NCBI RefSeq assembly: GCF_040797585.1
Contig: NZ_JBFNEO010000173.1
Span: 1 to 6,256, forward strand
Direction: 5' to 3'
Length of the DNA stretch: 6,256 nucleotides
Source: Clostridium_Z sp040797585
Lineage (GTDB): Bacteria; Bacillota; Clostridia; Clostridiales; Clostridiaceae
The notes beneath the pieces were generated by a model, which saw only the letters and a program-made list of their open reading frames with translations, did no database searches and was not told where the DNA came from. Every line of letters starts with the position of its first letter. Position 1 is the stretch's first letter. This document shows positions 1 through 5,362 of this stretch, piece after piece. Position numbers and translations under genes: made by a program.

Positions 1-69
1 TATATATCCTTTTATATTATTATTCAAGACTTAAACTTTACTATTAACATAAAAGTTACCTCTGTTCCC

Positions 70-1008
70 TTATTTCTTTAAACTTTTCTCTCTTATATAA
101 TTAAGCTCATTTTCATTGAAAACTCCCATTTTATATAAAAGTAAATACTCCTCTGAGACTCCACTATCAAATAACATAAGGTCATCACTGTTTATTGTTA
201 TATCTATACCTTTATAGAATAATTTCCTAGCCTCATGATTTTTTATATCCTTCACAGCTCCTAGTATTAGGTTACTGCTTGGACAAATGTTTAGCCTAAT
301 ATTTCTTTCCTTTATAAGATCCATAACATAGTTACTATGAGCTGCTCCTATGCCATGCTGAATTTCTTCTACTTCTAAGATTTCTATTGCATTTTTTACA
401 TTTTCTGGTCCTTGGAACTCTCCAGCATGAGCTTTAAGTTTTAATCCTTTTTTTCTTCCATAATCATAACACTCTTTAAATCTTTCAAAGTCTTCCAAGG
501 ATTCATCTCCATATAAATCCATTGATTTAAACACTCCACTTTCTATACAAGGAATCATCCACTTTTCTATATCCTCATTGCTTATACTCTTTGGCATACC
601 AACTTCAGGTCTAAAATCTATAATATCCTTATATTTTTCTTTAATATTTCTTATTAATCGGAAAAAGTCCTTGCTATTTTCAAAATATTTTATACTGCTA
701 CAGTCTATACTTGTCTCTAATATCCTAACTCCATCTTCTATAGCTTCCTTTATCGCTCCGTCTATAAGAAACTCCATATGCTCAGCCTTAGTTATATACT
801 TAAAGGTTTCGCCAAATATATATTCATCTAAACCTTTAATTCCATCCATAGTTTTAGGAGGGGGAACCACATTACCTCCTACCCATTTATTAAATGTAGA
901 AAATCTCATCCCTAGACCACAATGATTATGAACATCTACCTTTGATGATTTCTTTATCTTAGCTAAATCATTTTCTATTAGTCCTTCTTTAAATAACTTA
1001 CTGTCCAT
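70..1008 (-). CDS. add: Adenosine deaminase family protein
   Basis: This 312-residue protein belongs to the zinc-dependent adenosine/AMP deaminase family, whose members hydrolyse adenosine to inosine and ammonia in purine salvage in the cytoplasm. The full motif set is visible: the metal pair H27-N-H29, a DLYGDE segment at 165-170 matching the family's DLxGxE substrate motif, K192-A-H194-A-G-E197 (metal His and catalytic Glu), H218-G, CPSSN at 242-246, and S274-D275-D276 (metal and substrate Asp). No signal peptide or membrane segment is seen. It is slightly shorter than the usual 330-350 residues, and the family's usual SDDP reads SDDL here. The ATG start is supported by AGGAGAGG about 6 nt upstream. 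The gene lies 541 bp downstream of the GNAT fusion gene on the same strand and is preceded by a structured non-coding region. Family membership is secure. Adenosine itself as substrate is inferred; related deaminases act on other purines, so the symbol is provisional. Confidence 0.9.
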   Translation of the reverse strand: MDSKLFKEGLIENDLAKIKKSSKVDVHNHCGLGMRFSTFNKWVGGNVVPPPKTMDGIKGLDEYIFGETFKYITKAEHMEFLIDGAIKEAIEDGVRILETSIDCSSIKYFENSKDFFRLIRNIKEKYKDIIDFRPEVGMPKSISNEDIEKWMIPCIESGVFKSMDLYGDESLEDFERFKECYDYGRKKGLKLKAHAGEFQGPENVKNAIEILEVEEIQHGIGAAHSNYVMDLIKERNIRLNICPSSNLILGAVKDIKNHEARKLFYKGIDITINSDDLMLFDSGVSEEYLLLYKMGVFNENELNYIREKSLKK

Positions 1009-1029
1009 GTCCCTCTCCTTTAAATCAAA

Positions 1030-1043
1030 TTCTATATATAGAA
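1030..1043. repeat. 14-bp perfect palindrome before the deaminase gene
   Basis: TTCTATATATAGAA is a perfect palindrome ending about 10 bp before the AGGAGAGG ribosome site of the deaminase gene. It could be an operator or a small mRNA stem, but its low complexity makes chance a real option. Related TTCTATAT strings occur at 1322 and 1339. Confidence 0.3.
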
Positions 1044-1050
1044 AGTTTAT

Positions 1051-1150
1051 CTGATGGCTAGGAGCTGTAACAGCTCCTACGCTCCTAGATTAACTCATCT
1101 AACCTTCAGATGTGAAAAGAACACCACCTGAAGGAAGATTCCTTCTATAG
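1051..1150. repeat. Structured element, copy A
   Basis: This is the first of two diverged copies of a non-coding element upstream of the adenosine deaminase gene. It shares three blocks with copy B: 1052-1070 (18 of 19 identical), 1084-1101 (18 of 18) and 1128-1149 (21 of 22). Hairpins are clear: TAGGAGCTG/CAGCTCCTA (9 pairs, loop TAA), TAGAT/ATCTA around TAACTC, CCTTCAG/CTGAAGG (1103-1109 with 1128-1134) and GAAGGAA/TTCCTTC. CTAGGAGC (1058-1065) can instead pair with GCTCCTAG (1081-1088), and the last two hairpins share GAAGG, so exclusive folds exist. If transcribed on the minus strand it would be the 5' leader of the deaminase gene, ending about 40 nt before the start codon. I do not recognise it as a known riboswitch, and the strand is unresolved. 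Confidence 0.6.
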
Positions 1151-1156
1151 AACTAT

Positions 1157-1183
1157 TTTATAGTTCCTAAGTATATTTGTAAA
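1157..1183 (-). promoter_or_regulatory. Possible promoter for the deaminase leader
   Basis: Read on the minus strand, TTTACA (1178-1183) and TATAAA (1157-1162) are separated by 15 bp, which is short of the 17-bp optimum. It lies between copies B and A of the structured element. If used, transcription would begin near 1150, so that copy A is the whole 5' leader of the deaminase mRNA. AT-rich sequence makes chance matches common, hence the low confidence. Confidence 0.3.
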
Positions 1184-1199
1184 CTCTCACCCATTTTAT

Positions 1200-1328
1200 A
1201 TGATGGCTATGAGCTGTAAACTCCTATTCTCTCAAAAGGTGGAGGATAACAGTTGCTACCCCCTAGATTAACTCATCTACCCTTAAATATGGTGAAAGGA
1301 TACCATCTGAAGGAAGATTCTTTCTATA
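1200..1328. repeat. Structured element, copy B
   Basis: This is the second, longer copy of the element. It keeps the same three conserved blocks in the same order and orientation (1201-1219, 1262-1279, 1307-1328). It differs by an insertion between blocks one and two, where copy A has its 9-bp hairpin. The hairpin between blocks two and three is kept with different bases: ATGGT (1289-1293) with ACCAT (1302-1306), and CCTT with AAGG at the base. Copy A has CCTTCAG/CTGAAGG there. Keeping a stem while changing its sequence favours a structured RNA over a DNA repeat, although two copies give little statistical weight. No ORF spans it. Confidence 0.6.
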
Positions 1329-1349
1329 TTAAGTTTCGTTCTATATTAA
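1322..1349. repeat. Direct repeat of an 11-mer, 17-bp period
   Basis: TTCTATATTAA occurs at 1322-1332 and again at 1339-1349, at the outer edge of copy B. The spacing is not a whole number of helical turns. The rest of 1329-1399 holds only a weak 5-bp hairpin (ATGTA 1349-1353 with TACAT 1360-1364) and no ORF. Confidence 0.4.
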
Positions 1350-1399
1350 TGTAATTATCTACATATAAAAAACCTAGAAAAGTAGCCCTAATATAAAAA

Positions 1400-1508
1400 T
1401 TTAAGGGGCTGTCGCATTAAGAAATCTAACCACAATATGTTGTCTTAGAATTTAAAAATCTAATACAATATATTGTAGTTTTTATTCTTTGCGCCACAGC
1501 CCCTTAAA
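1400..1508. repeat. MITE-like element with terminal inverted repeats, possible terminator
   Basis: The ends form an inverted repeat of about 24 bp. TTTAAGGGGCTGT at the left is matched perfectly by the right end (complement of ACAGCCCCTTAAA), followed by imperfectly matching CGCATTAAGAA and GGCGCAAAGAA. The element is about 109 bp, non-coding, and the whole sequence could fold into one long hairpin. Inside are two related direct repeats, at 1422-1442 and 1456-1476, each AAATCTAA followed by a near-palindromic ACAATAT(N)TTGT core. GGCTGTnGCA-type ends resemble those of IS1182-like and other transposase-mobilised short elements, by general family knowledge only. It lies about 40 bp past the stop of the GNAT fusion gene, and on the minus strand its GC-rich arm runs into AAATTTTTAT, so it may act as that gene's terminator. 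Confidence 0.6.
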
Positions 1509-1549
1509 TCTTATCTTATTTAAATAATAGATATATTATTTCTATGCTT

Positions 1550-4500
1550 TTAGTCCGTAAAAAATCTTATATTTTTAAGCTCCTTAAGGAGATATTCCTC
1601 TATATAGTCATCTGTTCCTATATAAAATATTGGATTTGATATTATTCTTTCTCCCTTAGCTATTCCAATAAAGTCTGTATAATTCATATCCATTGTTTCT
1701 AAATTTAATTCACTCATAAGTCTTCTATTACTAAAATCACCATATACTTGAAGCTTTTCTTCTACATCTTCATGACCAAATAAAATTGTACTTTTGTTTA
1801 CAATATTGACGTTTTCAAAACCAGCCTTATATTTAATCCTTTGCCCCTGTCCATTTATCACCTGAGCATAGCACTTTTTTATGTCTTTATATGTGTTAAA
1901 AAACATAACTGTATTAGTAACTTTACTTATATATCTATTATTCTCCCCAACTGTCTCCATAAATGCGCACACCATTGGTACTCCTTTTAACATAAGATAG
2001 TGTTCAGTTACAGTTAATCCTTCTAAATCCTCAAAATTCTTTAAATTCATAGATATTCTTAAGTCTGACCATCTATTTCCCTTGTTATCAACTAAGTCAT
2101 CAAAGCTTATCTTAACCTTTTCTTTTAGGAAATACCTACATTCACTTCTTGATCCTATAAAGCTTTGAATCCCTCCAAACCATGGATTGTACCAGCTCTT
2201 TGGAATTGGTGTTGGAAAGGCTGTCTCAAGTATCTCTGACCCATTATACACCATAGAATATATGCCAGGTCCAAAGTCCTTACAAGCTCTTATTCTTATA
2301 ACTCCATTATCCATAGTAAACACTGTATTACCTTCACCTTGGGATACCTCCCTCTTAACTTCTCCCTTATCTACTTTAAACAACAGCTTATTATCCTCTA
2401 TTAAAAAGGATTTACCTTCTCTTTCAATAGTGATAATATCTCTATTTATATTACTTAAAATATCTATATCTAGCTCCTTACTGATTCCCTCAAGGTCAAC
2501 CTCATATTGATCTATAATATCATTTTTGGATGATACCCTAATCTTTCCCTCTAGTTTAGAATTTTTGTACTCTGAAACCTTAAGTCTTAATTTATCATAT
2601 ATAAATGGGTTTCCTTGGTTCACTTTAACATCATAGTCATTTTTAACCTCTACATATTCCTTTAATTTTTTTCCCATGGCATAGCTTCTAAGTTCTTTGA
2701 AAGTTCTAAAGGTGCCTGAGGACATAAATATAGATTTCGATCTCTTCATCTCCCCTTTATTTATCACCCCTATTTCATGTTGGAAATATATAAAATAACC
2801 TTGAATCTTAGGGGCTAGTTCCTTATGCCAATGGATACTTCTTGTCTCATCCTTAGTGGAACCAAATATCCAATTTTCACTGATTCTTTCCTCTTTAAAA
2901 TCCTCAATAAATGAAGATCCTATATCTCTTACTTTTAAAATCCCATTATCATAGGGAATAACTCCATTATTCACTCTATAAATTACTGGTTGCTTTATAA
3001 ATATTTCATTGGTCTTATCTTCTCCATTATTAAAAACTTCAAAATAACTCTCCATAATTCCATTGCTTTGAATAGAGAATATCATATGTATATAGGTATC
3101 TTTAAACCTTTCAAGACTATAAGCACATCTCAGAACCATGGCATTATTTTCTTCATAAAATTTAACCTCTAAGGGTGCTGCATTATTTAAATCTTCGCTA
3201 TAAGGCATACCTATTTCAGGACAAAAAATTGCAGATGTCATAAGGGTAATATTCTTTTCCCCGTTTAAGAATACTGAATTTTCTCCCTTAAAAAAGTCAA
3301 CGCTATATTTACCATTTGCTATTCTATATCTATCCTCTAGCTCTCCTCCAAAGACTCCTGAAAAACTTTGAATAGGTAAGGCCACCTTAGAATTAAATTC
3401 AATATTCCTTCCATCTTTAAGCCTTATATTTAAAGCTATATTAGGATTAAAGATGGTGGCCTTTTTTAAAACAAATGGAAGCTTTATACTTCTTATTTCC
3501 TTTTTCTCTAAAGAAAGTTTAAATTCTCTATGTAAAATATCAATATCATCGCTCTTAGGTATTGTAAACTCTATGGAGGCTTCTTCATTAAACTTGTTTT
3601 CTAAGTCAAGATTCAATGTCTCCTCTTCTCCATGATACATTAATTCATTATTTCTGTTAAACTTCAGTTCTATTGGTGGCTCTGGAATTATTCCTATTTT
3701 AAACTCTGCCTCTTTTCCATTAATTATAACCTTAGCCTTAACTGATGGATGAGTTTTTAAATCCTCTATTTTAAAATCTATGGGATTTATAAAAAACTCT
3801 CCTTTGATTATTTCTTTCTCCTTAACTTTTCCTTTATATGACATATTGAAGTCTATATTTTTATGGTTTTCTCCCTGAATTTCAATGGTGAGGTCTTTCT
3901 TACTCTTATTAACCACATGGAATATAGCCTTATGCTTCTCACCAAATACAAGCCTTTGATTTTCTGCTCTTAAGGATATTAGATAATCTTTAGTTTCTAT
4001 TAAAGTTAATCCTCTAGAACGTCTTTCAAACTCCATCCTAAGGCCTAGGTCTTTATTTTTCCACCTATATTCATAGAACTCAAAGTTATTTTCTTTTCTT
4101 CCCTCTGGTTCTAAATTTATTTCCCTCTTTAAATCATCATACCAATTTAATACTTCAAAACATTCCTTTACTGCTTCTGTATTAACTGCATAGGGTATAA
4201 AATTCATAAGATGTCCTTGTCCATTTTTATTCTCAAGGAAAAAGCCACATCTTTTATACAAAGGTATTGATTTAGTATTACCAGGCCATGTAAACAAATC
4301 TAATCTTGGAGAGTTAAGTTCTATGGTTCTTTCTACAGTTCTTTTAATTAATTCCTTTCCTATACCTTGTCCATGCTTATCGAATCTAACATTTAAAAGT
4401 CCCACATAAAGTGCATCTTCATCATATATATACTTTTTAAAAGAACAATATCCTAAAATTTCTTCTCCTTCCTTTGCAAGATATATATTTATATTTGATG

Positions 4501-4639
4501 TATTCTCATTTGACTTTAATACTTCTTCCTCCGTGGTGTCAGCCCATTCACCATTCCATCCTTCTGAACTTAACCTCCACATTCTAGCCACTTCTTTTGC
4601 ATAAACCTTATCATACTCTATAAGTTTTAAGTTTTTCAT
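1550..4639 (-). CDS. GNAT acetyltransferase fused to a large beta-rich region of unknown function
   Basis: The product is 1029 residues from the ATG at 4639. That start is chosen because AGAGGGGG lies 5 nt upstream; an in-frame GTG 15 codons earlier has no ribosome site. Residues 1-150 or so are a GNAT domain: the acetyl-CoA loop H89-G-Q-G-I-G94 (family pattern R/Q-x-x-G-x-G/A, with His for Arg) and the late motif N121...L127-YKRCGF133. GNAT proteins move an acetyl group from acetyl-CoA to an amine. The remaining 880 residues are beta-rich. Stretches near 225-320 and 330-420 look Ig-like. Two later parts, from about 440 and about 770, begin with NG-x-(Y/I)-x-(V/I)...G...NG patterns and include SWYNPWFGG near 812-820, which recall galactose-mutarotase-like sandwiches of glycan enzymes. 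That reading is inference. No signal peptide or membrane helix is seen, so a cytoplasmic protein is expected. A sugar-linked acetyl acceptor is a guess; the substrate is unknown. Confidence 0.85.
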   Translation of the reverse strand: MKNLKLIEYDKVYAKEVARMWRLSSEGWNGEWADTTEEEVLKSNENTSNINIYLAKEGEEILGYCSFKKYIYDEDALYVGLLNVRFDKHGQGIGKELIKRTVERTIELNSPRLDLFTWPGNTKSIPLYKRCGFFLENKNGQGHLMNFIPYAVNTEAVKECFEVLNWYDDLKREINLEPEGRKENNFEFYEYRWKNKDLGLRMEFERRSRGLTLIETKDYLISLRAENQRLVFGEKHKAIFHVVNKSKKDLTIEIQGENHKNIDFNMSYKGKVKEKEIIKGEFFINPIDFKIEDLKTHPSVKAKVIINGKEAEFKIGIIPEPPIELKFNRNNELMYHGEEETLNLDLENKFNEEASIEFTIPKSDDIDILHREFKLSLEKKEIRSIKLPFVLKKATIFNPNIALNIRLKDGRNIEFNSKVALPIQSFSGVFGGELEDRYRIANGKYSVDFFKGENSVFLNGEKNITLMTSAIFCPEIGMPYSEDLNNAAPLEVKFYEENNAMVLRCAYSLERFKDTYIHMIFSIQSNGIMESYFEVFNNGEDKTNEIFIKQPVIYRVNNGVIPYDNGILKVRDIGSSFIEDFKEERISENWIFGSTKDETRSIHWHKELAPKIQGYFIYFQHEIGVINKGEMKRSKSIFMSSGTFRTFKELRSYAMGKKLKEYVEVKNDYDVKVNQGNPFIYDKLRLKVSEYKNSKLEGKIRVSSKNDIIDQYEVDLEGISKELDIDILSNINRDIITIEREGKSFLIEDNKLLFKVDKGEVKREVSQGEGNTVFTMDNGVIRIRACKDFGPGIYSMVYNGSEILETAFPTPIPKSWYNPWFGGIQSFIGSRSECRYFLKEKVKISFDDLVDNKGNRWSDLRISMNLKNFEDLEGLTVTEHYLMLKGVPMVCAFMETVGENNRYISKVTNTVMFFNTYKDIKKCYAQVINGQGQRIKYKAGFENVNIVNKSTILFGHEDVEEKLQVYGDFSNRRLMSELNLETMDMNYTDFIGIAKGERIISNPIFYIGTDDYIEEYLLKELKNIRFFTD

Positions 4640-4753
4640 TTTTTCCCCCTCTAGGTTTACCTTTAGTTTCTTTAGTGTACACACTTAATTAAACTTCTTT
4701 ATCCTATTCCCAATAAATTAAGTAGATAACTCCGAAATTAGAATAGTCGCAAA

Positions 4754-4774
4754 CCTATAATTAAGATTTATAGG
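4754..4774. promoter_or_regulatory. Inverted repeat over the -10 of the GNAT promoter
   Basis: CCTATAA (4754-4760) and TTATAGG (4768-4774) form a perfect 7-bp inverted repeat with a 7-bp spacer, overlapping the proposed -10 and start point. This is the usual position of a repressor operator. A second short inverted repeat, AGTGT-AC-ACACT, lies at 4674-4685 in the predicted leader. No regulator is identified. Confidence 0.35.
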
Positions 4775-4796
4775 ATAATTTTACATTTATATTCAA
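4767..4796 (-). promoter_or_regulatory. Candidate promoter of the GNAT fusion gene
   Basis: On the minus strand TTGAAT (4791-4796) and TATAAA (4767-4772) are spaced by 18 bp. This predicts a start near 4760 and a leader of about 120 nt before the ATG at 4639. No better pair was found closer to the gene, although TTGCGA-17-TTATCT further in is a weaker alternative. The -10 is embedded in an inverted repeat. Confidence 0.45.
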
Positions 4797-4875
4797 TGTT
4801 TGTAAATGTTTAACCACGGCTTTCTATGAAGTTTCATATTAAATTTAGAATTTTCTTTATATTTTCCATTATTTC

Positions 4876-4884
4876 TGATATAAT
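4876..4884 (+). promoter_or_regulatory. Extended -10 promoter of the ABC-F leader
   Basis: TGATATAAT is a perfect extended -10 (TGnTATAAT). The -35 region is weak: TTTATA at the expected place, 4856-4861. An extended -10 can compensate for that. Transcription would start near 4891, about 58 nt before the leader peptide and about 470 nt before the ABC-F start codon. Placement just ahead of the leader ORF supports the call. Confidence 0.6.
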
Positions 4885-4948
4885 AATAATGAAATAGTTT
4901 ATATAAATACTTATGAGCTATTATTTTTTTAATTTCGTGAGGTGTAAT

Positions 4949-4966
4949 ATGTCTATTCGTTTTTAA
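4949..4966 (+). CDS. Five-codon leader peptide (Met-Ser-Ile-Arg-Phe) of the ABC-F gene
   Basis: ATG TCT ATT CGT TTT TAA encodes MSIRF. It has a strong ribosome site, GAGGTG at 4939-4944, 4 nt before the ATG, which is a better match to 16S rRNA than most full genes here have. Its Arg, Phe and stop codons lie at or inside the 5' arm of a long stem (4959-4972 with 5027-5040), so the position of a translating or stalled ribosome would decide whether that stem forms. Short leader ORFs with this layout control erm genes and several antibiotic-resistance ABC-F genes by drug-dependent stalling. That this peptide stalls ribosomes, and with which drug, is inference. Confidence 0.7.
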   Translation: MSIRF

Positions 4967-5040
4967 TTATCTAAATTTTAAAACCCTAAGAAAGCATAGA
5001 GTATTTTTGCGCACTTTTTTAGGATAAGATAGTTAAAAAC
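4959..5040 (+). promoter_or_regulatory. Leader stem 1:2 overlapping the leader peptide
   Basis: GTTTTTAATTATCT (4959-4972) pairs with AGATAGTTAAAAAC (5027-5040) over 14 pairs with one G-U. An inner helix, CCTAAGAAAG (4985-4994) with CTTTTTTAGG (5014-5023), adds 10 pairs with one G-U. The 5' arm starts inside the Arg codon of the leader ORF. The 3' arm is segment 2, which can instead pair with segment 3 near the ABC-F ribosome site. No long U run directly follows, so it is not itself a terminator. Confidence 0.7.
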
Positions 5041-5122
5041 AACTCATTGGTAACATAAGTAATCTAGGGGTACATGTCCTTATGATAGGATATTTCCATT
5101 AGATTATTAATATGGAGTCATA

Positions 5123-5224
5123 GGCATATTAATAAAAAGCTTATAGCTTTTTATGCACTTAATTTATTAAGTCTTATAGACAGTTGATAAAATTTAGTGC
5201 TAATTTTAATAAGCTTATTATGCC
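5123..5224 (+). promoter_or_regulatory. Candidate antiterminator pairing
   Basis: GGCATA (5123-5128) pairs with TATGCC (5219-5224), and AAGCTTAT (5137-5144) pairs with ATAAGCTT (5209-5216). This makes 6 plus 8 pairs across an asymmetric internal loop. With the A at 5225 bulged, two more pairs could intrude into the left arm of the terminator that follows. The fold excludes the local hairpin ATAAAAAGCT/AGCTTTTTAT (5132-5154). The competition with the terminator is only partial, so this is tentative. Confidence 0.35.
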
Positions 5225-5250
5225 ATAACCAGAGTTGGTTATGTTTTTTT
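5224..5250 (+). terminator. Intrinsic terminator inside the ABC-F leader (attenuator)
   Basis: CATAACCA and TGGTTATG form a perfect 8-bp stem with a 4-nt loop (GAGT), followed at once by seven T, then ATTTT. No gene on the plus strand ends upstream of it except the five-codon leader ORF. It lies about 110 nt before the ABC-F start codon, so its natural role is premature termination of the ABC-F transcript. Confidence 0.8.
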
Positions 5251-5296
5251 ATTTTCTCTAAACTTTAATTAATAATTATAACAAAGAGTTAAGTTT

Positions 5297-5313
5297 AAGA
5301 TAAATTTTATCTT
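5297..5313 (+). repeat. Small hairpin before the SD-sequestering stem
   Basis: AAGATAA (5297-5303) and TTATCTT (5307-5313) form a 7-bp stem with loop ATT. The left arm can also pair with TATCTT at 5320-5325, inside segment 3, so it may modulate whether segment 3 is free. Confidence 0.35.
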
Positions 5314-5314
5314 A

Positions 5315-5334
5315 TTAGCTATCTTATCCTTTAA
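5315..5334 (+). promoter_or_regulatory. Segment 3: switch strand between leader stem and ribosome site
   Basis: Positions 5315-5330 are complementary to 5021-5036 over 16 pairs with one G-U, including a perfect 12-bp block (CTATCTTATCCT at 5319-5330 with AGGATAAGATAG at 5021-5032). Positions 5327-5334 (TCCTTTAA) also pair with the ABC-F ribosome site. The two pairings share 5327-5330, so they exclude each other. Confidence 0.65.
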
Positions 5335-5353
5335 TTAAATACGAGTTAAAGGA
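5327..5353 (+). promoter_or_regulatory. Hairpin sequestering the ABC-F Shine-Dalgarno
   Basis: TCCTTTAA (5327-5334) and TTAAAGGA (5346-5353) form a perfect 8-bp stem with an 11-nt loop. The stem buries most of the AAAGGAGAG ribosome site (about 5348-5356), which sits 6 nt before the TTG start. Translation should be low unless the left arm is captured by segment 2. Confidence 0.7.
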
Positions 5354-5362
5354 GAGATAATA

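Noticed and set aside
1..69. Eight-codon minus-strand ORF after the deaminase, and a possible terminator there
   Set aside because: The micro-ORF has only a weak AGAGG site and no context; ACTTT/AAAGT is too weak a hairpin to call a terminator.
578..925. Plus-strand ORF of 115 codons
   Set aside because: It is antisense to the adenosine deaminase, whose motifs are intact, and shows no recognisable domain or ribosome site.
1051..1328. Known riboswitch or T-box for the tandem element
   Set aside because: I could not find the diagnostic conserved motifs of purine, T-box, SAM, glycine, fluoride or cyclic-dinucleotide classes on either strand.
1051..1508. CRISPR array
   Set aside because: Only two diverged copies of a long structured unit, plus one inverted-repeat element; there are no short identical repeats with unique spacers.
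2187..2510. Plus-strand ORF of 107 codons
   Set aside because: It is antisense inside the GNAT fusion gene, rich in Ser/Ile/Leu as expected of a reverse-frame shadow.
2990..3635. Two 60-codon plus-strand ORFs (2990-3172 and 3453-3635)
   Set aside because: Both are antisense within the GNAT fusion gene, short, and without initiation signals.
4640..4684. GTG start at 4684 adding 15 residues to the GNAT fusion
   Set aside because: No Shine-Dalgarno lies before it, and a strong AGAGGGGG site precedes the ATG at 4639, after which the GNAT fold begins at once.
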